A DNA stretch of 64,000 nucleotides. Source: Xanthobacter sp. NM-25. Lineage in GTDB: Bacteria > Pseudomonadota > Alphaproteobacteria > Rhizobiales > Xanthobacteraceae. The notes under the pieces were generated by a model that was given only the letters and a program-made list of their open reading frames with translations, was not told the DNA's origin and did not search any database. Each line of letters opens with the position of its first letter. Positions within the stretch are counted from its first letter, which is position 1. The translations under genes were made by a program, and so were the position numbers. Positions 1-8,108 of this stretch are shown one piece after another. The DNA is taken from NCBI RefSeq assembly GCF_022138605.1, contig NZ_JACBFS010000001.1, positions 930,001 through 994,000 of the forward strand, given 5' to 3'.

Positions 1-162
1 GCCATGCAGACCAAGGAGAGCGTCAACCGCGCCTATGAGACCACCCTCGCCGAAGGCGTCCGCTTCGAGCGCCGGGTGTTCCAGGCGCTGTTCGCGGTGC
101 CCGCGCAGAAGGAAGGCATGACCGCCTTCATCGAGAAGCGGCCGGCGAAGTTCCACGACTGA
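1..162 (+). CDS. Enoyl-CoA hydratase/isomerase family protein, C-terminal fragment
   Basis: Open from the left edge to TGA, giving the last 53 residues of a protein whose start lies outside the window. The residues FERRVFQALFAVPAQKEGM followed by FIEKRPAKF match the C-terminal trimerisation end typical of short-chain enoyl-CoA hydratases (crotonase fold), which hydrate trans-2-enoyl-CoA in fatty acid or amino acid breakdown. The active-site part is not in the window, so substrate range cannot be judged. tRNA-Leu follows 137 bp downstream on the same strand. Confidence 0.85.
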   Translation, partial: AMQTKESVNRAYETTLAEGVRFERRVFQALFAVPAQKEGMTAFIEKRPAKFHD

Positions 163-299
163 GCCCGGCTCCACAGGTCTCTGCGCGCAGGGACCTGTGG
201 ACAATTCATTTTCTGCAGCAACGGGCTGGAGGCGCGATTGACAAGCCCCCGCCTCCTCCTTAGTGGTGTCGCTCCCGACGACGCGCTGCAGTCGTCCGG

Positions 300-386
<87 letters not shown>

Positions 387-492
387 TCTACCCTAATAGG
401 GTGGTGCCAAAAACTCCCCAACATCATTGTAACCGCTGAACTCTTTGGCCCAATGCGGTCCAAGGTGGCTGAGGGGACCGTCGGCAGAGGTG

Positions 493-1077
493 TCAGCCTT
501 GATCCGAAAGCCTCCTGAGCCAGGCGTCGGTGACCATTTCGAATACCCGGGCATCGCCCTCGGCGCGGGCGGAGAGCATGGCGCCGTGGACTGTCGCCAT
601 GAGGACTTCCGCTTCGATCTTCGGCGTATCCAACAGTCGCAACACGCCGCTTGCAGCACCCTGGGCCAGCGTCGTCTCCAGCCATCCCGAGAGGACGGTG
701 AAATACTTGCGGACCTCGGCGGCAACCTCGAGGGGCAGGACGGGCAGTTCGCTGGCGAGCATGGCGCACAGGCAATAGGGCCTCGCCCCCTCCTGGATGC
801 ACTTCGCCCAGTAGTCCGTGTAGGCGCGCAACTGCTCCACCGGCCCCATTCCGCTGGCGGCGAACGCGCCGGCGCTGGCTTCGGCGGCTTTGCGATACCC
901 CTCGACCAGCACCCGCACCAGGTCGGCCTTGGCCGGGAAATGATAATGGATGCTGGCCTTGCGGATGCCGACCGTGGCGGCAATGTCGGCATAGCTGAAG
1001 CCGTTGTATCCCCCGCGTTCGATCAGCGATTGCGCGCAGGCGAGGATCTGGTCCTGGGTCGGGATGCTGTCGCTCAT
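493..1077 (-). CDS. TetR/AcrR family transcriptional regulator
   Basis: A 194-residue repressor-type regulator. The N-terminal DNA-binding domain spans about residues 8-54, with the helix-turn-helix at 27-47 (SYADIAATVGIRKASIHYHF) as in TetR proteins. The rest is an all-helical ligand-binding and dimerisation domain typical of the AcrR/YxaF-like group; the ligand is unknown. A candidate operator lies at 1087-1102, about 10 bp upstream of the start codon, and a near-identical one lies at 2331-2350 before the membrane protein gene at 2407. Autorepression plus control of that unit is therefore likely. The SDR gene at 1394 is divergent and may share its ligand. Confidence 0.9.
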   Translation of the reverse strand: MSDSIPTQDQILACAQSLIERGGYNGFSYADIAATVGIRKASIHYHFPAKADLVRVLVEGYRKAAEASAGAFAASGMGPVEQLRAYTDYWAKCIQEGARPYCLCAMLASELPVLPLEVAAEVRKYFTVLSGWLETTLAQGAASGVLRLLDTPKIEAEVLMATVHGAMLSARAEGDARVFEMVTDAWLRRLSDQG

Positions 1078-1086
1078 GGACCGCAG

Positions 1087-1102
1087 CTACCTTCTGATGG
1101 GT
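1087..1102. promoter_or_regulatory. Candidate TetR operator at the regulator's own promoter
   Basis: CTACCTTCTGATGGGT agrees at 15 of 16 positions with the palindromic site at 2332-2347. It sits just upstream of the tetR start codon on the opposite strand, the usual place for an autoregulatory operator. Binding by this TetR protein is inferred. Confidence 0.55.
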
Positions 1103-1393
1103 CGGCGTTCAAGCTGCGCGATGCCATTTCAGCTTGATATCTGGCGCCATCATCGCCACCTTCCGCGCGTAGCCCCGGCAACGGGGCTGTCGTAGGCGTT
1201 ACCGTCATCCAACGCGTCCTTGGTCGAGAGGGTCCCAGCCGGGAGAACTCGATGTCAAAGGCGCGTGGCAGGTTGCCTCCTTATCGCCCGGACGGTTCCA
1301 TCACGACGACCGCAAGGTCGGGCGTCGAGGACATGCTCCGGCGGACAGCTATGCCGCAGCCTTTCCTGAAGCAGCTTTGGAAAGGTTTCATCC

Positions 1394-2149
1394 ATGAAGA
1401 TGACCGGCAACACCCTTCTCATCACCGGTGGCAGCAGCGGGATCGGCCGTGGGCTGGCGGAAGCGTTCCACGATCTCGGCAACCGCGTCATCGTGACCGG
1501 GCGCCAGACCACTTTGCTTGAGGCGATCGCGGCCGAACGTCCCGGCATCACCGGCCTGCACCTCGACCTGGACGACCCACGATCCGTCGCCGCCCTGGCG
1601 GAGCAACTGCGCGACAGGTTCCCGGCGCTCAATGTCCTGATCGCCAACGCCGGCATCTCGCGCCCGGAGGACATGCGCTCCGACAGCTGGACGGCCAGGA
1701 CGGCCGAGGCGATGGTCGAGACCAACATCCTGGGGGTTCTCCGGGTGACCGCTGCGGTGCTGCCGATCATCAAGGCGCAGCCGCATGCGACGATCATGGC
1801 AACCGGTTCGGCTCTGGCTTTCGTTCCGCGCGCCGATTTCCCGACCTATTGCGCCACAAAAGCCTTCCTGCATTCCTGGCTGGTGTCCCTGCGCCACCAG
1901 TTGCGCGACGTGCCCGTGGAGGTGCTTGAGCTCTCGCTGCCCTATGTGCGGACCGGGCTGACGGGGCCCGCGCAGGCGCAAGACCCCCGTGCCATGCCCC
2001 TGGAAGCCTATGTGGCCGAAGTCCTGGCCATGCTCTGCCGCGGCGACCACCCGCAAGGTGAGTTGCTGCTGGAACGGGATCGGGCGCGCCGATGGGCCGA
2101 ACGCGACGGCACCTATGCGGAGATCTTTTCCGCGATGAACCCCGCCTGA
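1394..2149 (+). CDS. Short-chain dehydrogenase/reductase (DltE-like)
   Basis: A 251-residue classical SDR that should bind NAD(P) on a Rossmann fold and oxidise or reduce an alcohol/carbonyl. The cofactor motif TGGSSGIG is at 11-18, NAG at 85-87, catalytic Ser near 139 and YCATK at 152-156. It resembles the DltE/YdfG-type group, where substrates are often unknown. The start is supported by AAAGG about 9 bases upstream. It diverges from the TetR gene with 316 bp between; that spacer holds the operator at 1087 and no other gene I can support. The substrate cannot be predicted from sequence. Confidence 0.9.
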   Translation: MKMTGNTLLITGGSSGIGRGLAEAFHDLGNRVIVTGRQTTLLEAIAAERPGITGLHLDLDDPRSVAALAEQLRDRFPALNVLIANAGISRPEDMRSDSWTARTAEAMVETNILGVLRVTAAVLPIIKAQPHATIMATGSALAFVPRADFPTYCATKAFLHSWLVSLRHQLRDVPVEVLELSLPYVRTGLTGPAQAQDPRAMPLEAYVAEVLAMLCRGDHPQGELLLERDRARRWAERDGTYAEIFSAMNPA

Positions 2150-2250
2150 TCACCCGGGATCGTCGTTCCCGGTTCCCGGGGCACGCTCCCCCGCCGCTTA
2201 TGCGCTGCCTTTCCGCCTGGCCAGCCCGGGTCAGGCGGCCGTGCGGGCAG

Positions 2251-2290
2251 CGCAGACCCCAGATCGCGCAGACCCCAGATCGCGCAGGCC
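2251..2290. repeat. 16-bp tandem repeat
   Basis: The unit CGCAGACCCCAGATCG occurs twice head to tail, followed by a degraded third copy, between the SDR gene and the next promoter. No coding role is apparent. Similar 15-25 bp tandem repeats recur in other spacers of this window. Confidence 0.6.
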
Positions 2291-2330
2291 TCAGGTCCGC
2301 CGACGACGTGTCGGCGGGCTTGCCGCGATA

Positions 2331-2350
2331 TCTACCTTCTGATAGGTAGA
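2331..2350. promoter_or_regulatory. Palindromic TetR-type operator
   Basis: TCTACCT and AGGTAGA form a perfect 7-bp inverted repeat around a 6-bp centre. A possible -35 TTGACA begins at 2351, immediately after it, so bound repressor would block polymerase. The core CTACCTTCTGAT is shared exactly with the site at 1087. It probably controls the gene at 2407. Confidence 0.65.
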
Positions 2351-2406
2351 TTGACATTCGGGCAACACGCGCATGTGCGCCCCGGTCCAAGGTCAAGGAC
2401 AGACAG

Positions 2407-2883
2407 ATGTTCGGCATTTCCCCCATCGGCTGGGTTCACACCCTCGGCAGCCTGCCGGCCATTCCCCTCGCAGCCTGGATGCTTGCGCGCCACGGGCGGA
2501 TCGTGCCGCAGTCCCGCGCTGGGAGCGGCTACCTCGTCGCGATGACCATCGGGGCGCTCAGCGCCTATGCCGTCGCCAAGGCTCCGGTCAGTGCCGCGAT
2601 CGCGACGCTGACGCTGCTGGCGCTGGCCGTTGGCTACGGCATCTCACGGCTCGAAAGCCCGGGACGGCTCCTGAGCGCCCTGCAAACCTTCAGCCTCAGC
2701 TTTTCGGTCCTGCTTTTGATGGTGCCCACGGTCACCGAAACCCTGACCCGCGTGCCGGACGGTCATCCCTGGGCGGCGAGCCCGGCCGCGCCGCTGGTCC
2801 TTGGCGCTCAAGGCACCGTGCTCGCGCTCTTTCTCATCGGCGTAGCGGCTCAGATGGTTTCGCTGTTCCGACGCGCCACGTGA
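2407..2883 (+). CDS. Multi-pass membrane protein of unknown function
   Basis: A 158-residue hydrophobic protein with about four to five membrane spans, roughly at 8-26, 42-60, 63-80, 90-108 and 128-150. Its opening (GWVHTLGSLPAIPLAAWML, then a basic loop) recalls DUF2306-like predicted membrane proteins, but I cannot make a firm family call. AAGGACAG just upstream gives a ribosome site. The palindrome at 2331-2350 lies in its promoter, so it is probably repressed by the TetR protein encoded at 493-1077. Transport or ligand-related stress would fit that control, but this is inference. Confidence 0.75.
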   Translation: MFGISPIGWVHTLGSLPAIPLAAWMLARHGRIVPQSRAGSGYLVAMTIGALSAYAVAKAPVSAAIATLTLLALAVGYGISRLESPGRLLSALQTFSLSFSVLLLMVPTVTETLTRVPDGHPWAASPAAPLVLGAQGTVLALFLIGVAAQMVSLFRRAT

Positions 2884-3101
2884 CAACGGCCGAAGGCGCG
2901 GCCGCACCACGGGACCGAGCCGTGGCGCAAGCGCCGGCCCATGGGCCGCCTCCCGCCAGCCGCGCCTGCGCGACACGCTGCCGCAAGCGTGCGGTGCCTC
3001 CGGAGATTGACGACGCGGACGAACGCCATACCTTCCGCCGGCGATGGCCCGATGACGCCCCTGATGGCCTTCACCTTGCCTTCCGGAAAGGAACACAGCT
3101 C

Positions 3102-3278
3102 ATGGCGGAAGCCACAGCCGCTCGCGGCAACCCCTTGTTTGCCCTTCTTGTTTTCATTGTCGTCGTGGCCGCGTTCGTGGTCGGCTGGCTGGCCATCGGC
3201 CCCGCCATCCTGTGGACCATCGGCCTCGCCTCCACCTTCCTGATGTTCATTGCCCTGATTGTCGTGACCATGTCGTGA
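3102..3278 (+). CDS. Small hydrophobic membrane protein
   Basis: A 58-residue protein with two closely spaced hydrophobic segments (about 12-32 and 34-56) and almost no soluble part. The ATG at 3102 is preceded by GGAAAGGA at a good distance. The longer open frame upstream is out of character with the local coding bias, so this short start is preferred. A strong Rho-independent terminator follows 50 bp after the stop. No family was recognised. It may be co-transcribed with the gene at 2407, 218 bp upstream, but the gap allows its own promoter. Confidence 0.6.
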   Translation: MAEATAARGNPLFALLVFIVVVAAFVVGWLAIGPAILWTIGLASTFLMFIALIVVTMS

Positions 3279-3329
3279 CGGCGCGGCAGCTCAACTGCCG
3301 CATGGTCACATCACGTTCGACAGGAAACC

Positions 3330-3368
3330 AACGCCCGGAGCCGGCCGCCCGTCTCCGGGCGTTTTTTT
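3330..3368 (+). terminator. Rho-independent terminator
   Basis: An 11-bp perfect stem pairs AACGCCCGGAG (3330-3340) with CTCCGGGCGTT (3353-3363) around a 12-nt loop, followed by a run of T to 3368. It ends the rightward unit of small membrane protein genes and separates it from the leftward csoR gene. Confidence 0.85.
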
Positions 3369-3407
3369 GCGCGGGTATCGAAGGGTGGCGCGGCACCGGC
3401 GCCGCAT

Positions 3408-3683
3408 TCAGCGCTCGCTGCGGACGATCACATCCATCAGCTCGGCCACCTTGCGCCGCTGGTCTTCCGCATCGCCCGAGCGGATCGCGTGCTCCACGCA
3501 GTGCGCCACGTGATCGCGCAGCACCTCCTGCTCCGCCCGCTTCAGGGCCGCGCGCACGGCGGAAATCTGGGTGATCACATCAATGCAGTAGCGATCCTCC
3601 TCCACCATGCGGGAGAGGCCACGCACCTGGCCTTCGATACGGCTCAGGCGCTTGAGGACTTGTTCCTTCGTCGGGCTGCGCAT
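3408..3683 (-). CDS. csoR: CsoR/DUF156 family copper-sensing repressor
   Basis: A 91-residue all-helical metal sensor. Cys33, His58 and Cys62 reproduce the spacing of the Cu(I) ligands of CsoR (C-x24-H-x3-C), and the N terminus has the family signature RLSRIEGQVRGL. Such proteins bind operator DNA as tetramers and release it on Cu(I) binding. It is divergent from the YHS-containing P-type ATPase gene, and two GC-rich operators lie between them, so it very likely represses itself and the ATPase. Nickel/cobalt sensing (RcnR type) is less likely because the RcnR N-terminal histidine ligand is absent. Confidence 0.92.
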   Translation of the reverse strand: MRSPTKEQVLKRLSRIEGQVRGLSRMVEEDRYCIDVITQISAVRAALKRAEQEVLRDHVAHCVEHAIRSGDAEDQRRKVAELMDVIVRSER

Positions 3684-3692
3684 GGCTTGTCA

Positions 3693-3740
3693 TATACCCC
3701 CCATGGGTATATTTAACAAGCCAGATACCCCCCAGGGGTT
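3693..3740. promoter_or_regulatory. Two CsoR-type operators between csoR and the copper ATPase
   Basis: TATACCCCCCATGGGTATA (3693-3711) is a G/C-tract pseudopalindrome typical of CsoR family sites. A second, weaker copy, ATACCCCCCAGGGGTT, lies at 3725-3740. Their centres are about 30 bp apart. Together they can control both divergent promoters. Confidence 0.8.
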
Positions 3741-3829
3741 TGGAATTCTTCCGGGCGTGAGCCAGCTCAAGGCCGAGGGGGCCGAAGGAGTGGAGGCTCA
3801 AGCCCGAGTGCAGGCCGAAAGGGCGCCGC

Positions 3830-6646
3830 ATGGCCCAGGATCATCCCTCGCATCCCTCGCAGAACACCCCGGCCCGCGCCACGGCCAAGGACCCGGTGTG
3901 CGGCATGGACGTGGACACCTCCCCCGAAGCGGGCAAGCCCACCGCCAGCTATAACGGCAAGACCTTCTATTTCTGCTGCAACGGCTGCAAGACCAAGTTC
4001 GAGGCCCATCCGGAACAGTATCTCGCCAACGCCGAGCCTGCGGGCGCCTGCTGTGGTGGCACCCAGGGCAACGACGCGGCGCATGGCCAAGCCGCGCCCG
4101 CCGCGACTGAAGCGTCCGGCGCCTGCTGTGGCGGCGCCCATGGCGCGCATGCCGGGCATGACCATGCGAACCATGACCATGCGAACCATGACCATGGACC
4201 TGCCGCCACCAAGGCCAAGGACCCGGTGTGCGGCATGGATGTGGACACCTCCCCCGAGGCGGCCAAGCCCACCGCCACCTATAACGGCAAGACCTTCTAT
4301 TTCTGCTGCAACGGCTGCAAGACCAAGTTCGAGGCCAATCCGGAACAGTATCTCGCGCCGGTGATCGACCCGGTGTGTGGCATGAGCGTGGAGCCGGGCA
4401 GCGCGAAATACGCCGCCCGCCATTCCGGCAAGACCTATTTCTTCTGCTCCTCCGCCTGCGAGACCAAGTTCAAGGCCGACCCCGGCGTCTATACCGGCGA
4501 GAAGGCGGCGCCGCCGCCCGCCGAAGTGCCCGAAGGCACCATCTATACCTGCCCCATGGATCCCGAGATCCGGCAGATCGGCCCGGGCATCTGCCCCATT
4601 TGCGGCATGGCGCTGGAGCCGGAGCTGGTGACCCTCGACGAGGGCCCCAACCATGAGCTGAAGGACATGACGCGCCGGTTCTGGATCGGCCTTGTCCTCA
4701 CCCTGCCGGTGTTCGTGCTGGAGATGGGCCAGCATCTGGCCGGCCTGCACCTGCTGCCGCAGCAGATCTCCAATTATGTGCAGTTCCTGCTGGCGACCCC
4801 GGTGGTGCTGTGGGTGGGCTGGCCCTTCCTGGAACGCGCCGTGCTTTCGCTGAAGAGCCGGCATTTCAACATGTTCACCCTCATCGGCATGGGCACCAGC
4901 GTGGCCTATGTCTATTCGCTGGTGGCCACCTTCCTACCCGGCCTGTTCCCGGCCACCTTCCAGACCCATGATGGGGCGGTGCCGGTCTATTTCGAGGCGG
5001 CGGCGGTCATCACCGTGCTGGTGGCGCTCGGCCAGGTGTTGGAATTGCGCGCCCGCGACCAGACCTCCGGCGCCATCAAGGCGCTGCTCTCCCTCGCCCC
5101 CAAGACCGCCTTGCGCATCGCCGCCGACGGCACCGACGAGGAGATCGCCCTGGAGCTGGTGGCCCCCGGCAACATGCTGCGGGTGCGCCCGGGCGAAAAG
5201 GTGCCGGTGGATGGCCTCGTCACCGAGGGCCGCGCGGTGGTGGATGAAAGCCTCGTCACCGGCGAATCCATGCCGGTCACCAAGGAGGCGGGCGAGCGGG
5301 TCATCGGCGGCACGGTGAATTCCGCCGGCGTGTTCGTGATGCGCGCCGACAAGGTGGGCCGCGACACCGTGCTCTCCCAGATCGTGCAGATGGTGGCTCA
5401 GGCCCAGCGCTCGCGCGCGCCCATCCAGCGCCTGGCCGATCAGGTTTCCGGCTGGTTCGTGCCGGCGGTGGTGGCCGCGGCCGCGGTGGCTTTCGCCGTT
5501 TGGCTGGCGGTGGGGCCGGAACCGAGCCTCACCTTTGCGCTGATGGCCGCCGTTTCCGTGCTCATCATCGCCTGCCCCTGCGCCCTCGGCCTTGCCACTC
5601 CCATGTCGATCATGGTGGGCGTCGGGCGCGGCGCCCAGCTCGGCGTTCTGGTGAAGAATGCCGAGGCGCTGGAGCGCATGGAAAAGGTGGACGTGGTGGT
5701 GGTGGACAAGACCGGCACCCTCACCGTGGGTAAGCCCAAGGTGGTGGCGGTGCATCCCTTGCGCGGCGCCAATGAAGCGGATGTGCTGCGCCTCGCCGCC
5801 AGCCTGGAGCGCTCCAGCGAGCACCCCCTCGCCACCGCCATGCTGGCCGAGGCCAAGGCCCGCGAGCTTCCCCTCTCCGAGCCCTCCCAGGTGGAAAGCC
5901 CGGCCGGCAAGGGCATCGTCGGCCTGGTGGACGGGCACCAGGTGGTGGTGGGCCATGCCGCCTTCCTCGGCGAGCACAATATCCACACCGATCACCTCAC
6001 CGCCGCCGCTGAGCGTTACCAGAAGGAGGGTGCCACCGCGGCCCTGGTGGCGGTGGACGGCCACGCGGCCGGCGTCATCGCCATCGCCGATCCCATCAAG
6101 GACACCACCGACGCGGCGCTGAAGCGGCTCACCCGCGATGGCGTGCGGGTGGTGATGCTCACCGGCGACAATCGCACCACCGCGTTGGCGGTGGCCAAGC
6201 GCCTCGGCATCGACGAGGTGGAAGCCGAGGTGCTGCCCGACCATAAGGCCGAGGTGGTGGAGCGCCTGCGCAAGGAAGGCCATGTGGTGGCCATGGCCGG
6301 CGATGGCGTCAACGACGCCCCCGCTCTGGCGGTGGCCGACGTGGGCATCGCCATGGGCACCGGCACGGACATCGCCATGGAGAGCGCCGGCATCACCCTG
6401 TTGAAGGGGGATCTCGCCGGCATCTCCCATGCCCGTTCCCTCTCCAAGGCCACCATGGCCAACATCCGCCGCAACCTGTTGTTCGCCTTCATCTATAATG
6501 CGGCCGGTGTGCCCATCGCCGCGGGCATCCTCTACCCGGTCATCGGGCTGCTGCTGTCGCCCATGGTGGCGGCGGCGGCCATGGCCCTGTCGTCCGTGAG
6601 CGTGATCACCAACGCCTTGCTGCTGCGCACTTGGCGGCCTGAGTAG
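3830..6646 (+). CDS. copA: Copper-translocating P1B-type ATPase with three YHS domains
   Basis: A 938-residue Cu(I) exporter. In place of the usual N-terminal HMA domain it has YHS1 (20-65), a His/Cys-rich linker (72-123) with two ACCGG blocks and repeated HDHAN units, YHS2 (130-175), YHS3 (180-222) and a heavy-metal-binding segment (about 239-264). The pump follows: TGES at 477-480, CPC at 582-584 in the metal-path helix, DKTGT at 626-630 (phosphorylated Asp), the nucleotide-site HP at 665-666 and GDGVNDA at 824-830. YHS1 and YHS2 are 133/138 identical at DNA level. It is under probable CsoR control. Silver export is also possible. Confidence 0.95.
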   Translation: MAQDHPSHPSQNTPARATAKDPVCGMDVDTSPEAGKPTASYNGKTFYFCCNGCKTKFEAHPEQYLANAEPAGACCGGTQGNDAAHGQAAPAATEASGACCGGAHGAHAGHDHANHDHANHDHGPAATKAKDPVCGMDVDTSPEAAKPTATYNGKTFYFCCNGCKTKFEANPEQYLAPVIDPVCGMSVEPGSAKYAARHSGKTYFFCSSACETKFKADPGVYTGEKAAPPPAEVPEGTIYTCPMDPEIRQIGPGICPICGMALEPELVTLDEGPNHELKDMTRRFWIGLVLTLPVFVLEMGQHLAGLHLLPQQISNYVQFLLATPVVLWVGWPFLERAVLSLKSRHFNMFTLIGMGTSVAYVYSLVATFLPGLFPATFQTHDGAVPVYFEAAAVITVLVALGQVLELRARDQTSGAIKALLSLAPKTALRIAADGTDEEIALELVAPGNMLRVRPGEKVPVDGLVTEGRAVVDESLVTGESMPVTKEAGERVIGGTVNSAGVFVMRADKVGRDTVLSQIVQMVAQAQRSRAPIQRLADQVSGWFVPAVVAAAAVAFAVWLAVGPEPSLTFALMAAVSVLIIACPCALGLATPMSIMVGVGRGAQLGVLVKNAEALERMEKVDVVVVDKTGTLTVGKPKVVAVHPLRGANEADVLRLAASLERSSEHPLATAMLAEAKARELPLSEPSQVESPAGKGIVGLVDGHQVVVGHAAFLGEHNIHTDHLTAAAERYQKEGATAALVAVDGHAAGVIAIADPIKDTTDAALKRLTRDGVRVVMLTGDNRTTALAVAKRLGIDEVEAEVLPDHKAEVVERLRKEGHVVAMAGDGVNDAPALAVADVGIAMGTGTDIAMESAGITLLKGDLAGISHARSLSKATMANIRRNLLFAFIYNAAGVPIAAGILYPVIGLLLSPMVAAAAMALSSVSVITNALLLRTWRPE
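3887..4354 (+). repeat. Duplicated YHS-domain module inside the copper ATPase gene
   Basis: The 138-bp segments 3887-4024 and 4217-4354 differ at only five positions, two of them silent, so this is a recent in-frame duplication. The spacer between them holds a short tandem run built on CCATGCGAACCATGA that encodes HDHAN repeats (near 4160-4198). Confidence 0.9.
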
Positions 6647-6651
6647 GACCG

Positions 6652-6680
6652 AAGGCCCTGAGCTTGCCTCAGGGCCTTTC
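6652..6680 (+). terminator. Rho-independent terminator after the copper ATPase
   Basis: AAGGCCCTGAG (6652-6662) pairs perfectly with CTCAGGGCCTT (6668-6678) around a 5-nt loop. Only three T follow, so termination may be partial. Confidence 0.65.
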
Positions 6681-6806
6681 GCTCGAGGCCGCGCGACGCC
6701 TGAGCGGACCCGACAGGCTCCGGCCGAAGGGCGAAGCCCCGCCGCCGGCTTTACTTCGCCGCCGGCGGCGCGATCATGGCCCTCAGGCGGTTGTGGGGAG
6801 CGGGAG

Positions 6807-7604
6807 ATGGCGGGCGTCGCGGGTCACCTCAGAGCGGCGGGGCTGAGCCTGAAGGGCTGGGGCGCGGGCCTCGGCCGGGGTGTGCTCGGCTTCGCGCTGC
6901 CGCCCACCTGCAGCGCCTGCGGCACCGTGGTGGGCGAGGCCGCCGGCCTATGCGGCCCGTGCTGGAGCGGCCTGGCCTTCATCACCCGCCCTTATTGCGA
7001 GCGCACCGGCGTGCCGATGGCCGATGCCCTGCCCGACCCCACCCGGCCCGGCGCGCCACTCATCAGCGCCGCGGCCCTGGCCGATCCCCCCGCCTTCGAC
7101 CGGGCGCGGGCGGCGGTGGAATTCACCGATGTGGCCCGCGGCATGGTCCACAATCTCAAATATGCCGACCGCCTGGAGCTTGCCGGCCCCATGGCGCGGC
7201 TGATGGCCCAGGCCGGGCGGGAGCTGATCGCCGAGGCGGACATCATCGTGCCGGTGCCGCTGCATCCGCTGCGGCTGTGGCGGCGGCGCTTCAATCAGGC
7301 GGCGCTGCTGGCGCGGCGGCTGGCACCGGCGGAAAGCGTGAAGGTGCGGACCGACCTGCTGCGACGCCGACGCGTCACGACGTCACAGACGCGCCTCAGC
7401 CGCACCGAACGCCACGCCAACGTCGCCAGTGCCTTTGCATCGTGCGGCGATGCAGCATCGGTGCTGCCGGGACAGCGGGTGCTGCTGGTGGATGACGTCG
7501 CCACCACTGGCGCCACCCTCGATGCCTGCGCCCGCGCCCTGCGCCGGGCGGGCGCCGCCCATGTGGACGCGCTCACCTTCGCGCGGGTTGTCGACTTCGG
7601 CTGA
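6807..7604 (+). CDS. ComF family phosphoribosyltransferase-like protein
   Basis: A 265-residue protein of the ComF/GntX family, linked in other bacteria to DNA uptake or nucleotide/gluconate metabolism; the biochemical role is not settled. A zinc ribbon is formed by Cys35, Cys38, Cys49 and Cys52. The C-terminal half is a PRTase fold, with the PRPP loop VLLVDDVATTGAT near 223-235. Alpha-proteobacteria often carry it next to a glutaredoxin and a nitrilase-like gene, as here, and an effect on recombination or DNA entry is only a possibility. The chosen ATG has a weak ribosome site, so the start could vary by several codons. Confidence 0.88.
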   Translation: MAGVAGHLRAAGLSLKGWGAGLGRGVLGFALPPTCSACGTVVGEAAGLCGPCWSGLAFITRPYCERTGVPMADALPDPTRPGAPLISAAALADPPAFDRARAAVEFTDVARGMVHNLKYADRLELAGPMARLMAQAGRELIAEADIIVPVPLHPLRLWRRRFNQAALLARRLAPAESVKVRTDLLRRRRVTTSQTRLSRTERHANVASAFASCGDAASVLPGQRVLLVDDVATTGATLDACARALRRAGAAHVDALTFARVVDFG

Positions 7605-7632
7605 AGCCTTATGATACGTCACTTTCGTGACG
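7588..7632 (+). promoter_or_regulatory. Possible promoter with inverted repeat before grxC
   Basis: TTGTCG (7588-7593) and TATGAT (7610-7615) are 16 bp apart. Directly after them CGTCAC-TTTC-GTGACG forms a 6-bp inverted repeat (7617-7632). This could start the grxC/nitrilase/DUF1178 unit. The -35 is weak and overlaps the end of the comF-like gene. Confidence 0.4.
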
Positions 7633-7672
7633 GTGCTCCCGCCGTCGCGCAGCCCCCTTTCTGTGACGCCCC

Positions 7673-7927
7673 ATGAAGCCCATCGTCATCTACACCAAGA
7701 GCTGGTGCCCCTATTGCCATTCCGCCAAGGAATTGCTGCGGCGCAAAGGCTGGACCTTCACCGAGGTGGACGTGACCACCGATCCGGAAGGCCAGCAGGA
7801 GATGTCCCGCAAGGCCAACGGACGTACCACAGTGCCCCAGATCTTCATCGGCGACACCCATGTGGGCGGCTGCGACGACCTCTACGCCCTCGACCGCGAG
7901 GGGCGGCTGGACACGCTGGCGGCCTGA
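7673..7927 (+). CDS. grxC: Glutaredoxin 3 (dithiol)
   Basis: An 84-residue class I glutaredoxin. The redox motif CPYC is at 12-15, TVP at 53-55 and the GG-CDD glutathione-binding element near 65-69, all in the thioredoxin fold. It reduces protein and mixed glutathione disulfides with glutathione as electron donor in the cytoplasm. The length equals that of typical GrxC proteins. It sits 68 bp after the comF-like gene and 181 bp before the nitrilase-like gene, an order conserved in many alphaproteobacteria. Confidence 0.96.
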   Translation: MKPIVIYTKSWCPYCHSAKELLRRKGWTFTEVDVTTDPEGQQEMSRKANGRTTVPQIFIGDTHVGGCDDLYALDREGRLDTLAA

Positions 7928-8108
7928 GCGAGGCCGCTGTGGGCTGTGACAGCCCGCGCCGCTGCGCATAAAATGCCGGTGAAGGAGCGGGCAATTGCCT
8001 TGCTCCCCCTGCAAATGGCGCCGGCGCTCTCTATCTCTGGAAAGACAGGGCATCGCGCGCGGTTCACATCACCGCCGCCGGTGGCCCGCCCGAGATGAGA
8101 GATGCTGA

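Noticed and set aside
391..403. Hairpin after tRNA-Leu as a terminator
   Set aside because: The stem is short and no T run follows; it may only be a processing element.
1252..1521. 89-codon frame overlapping the start of the SDR gene
   Set aside because: Overlaps the conserved SDR N terminus in another frame and has no family features.
4934..6430. Minus-strand frame opposite the copper ATPase
   Set aside because: His/Gly-rich shadow of the ATPase codons; no ribosome site or family.
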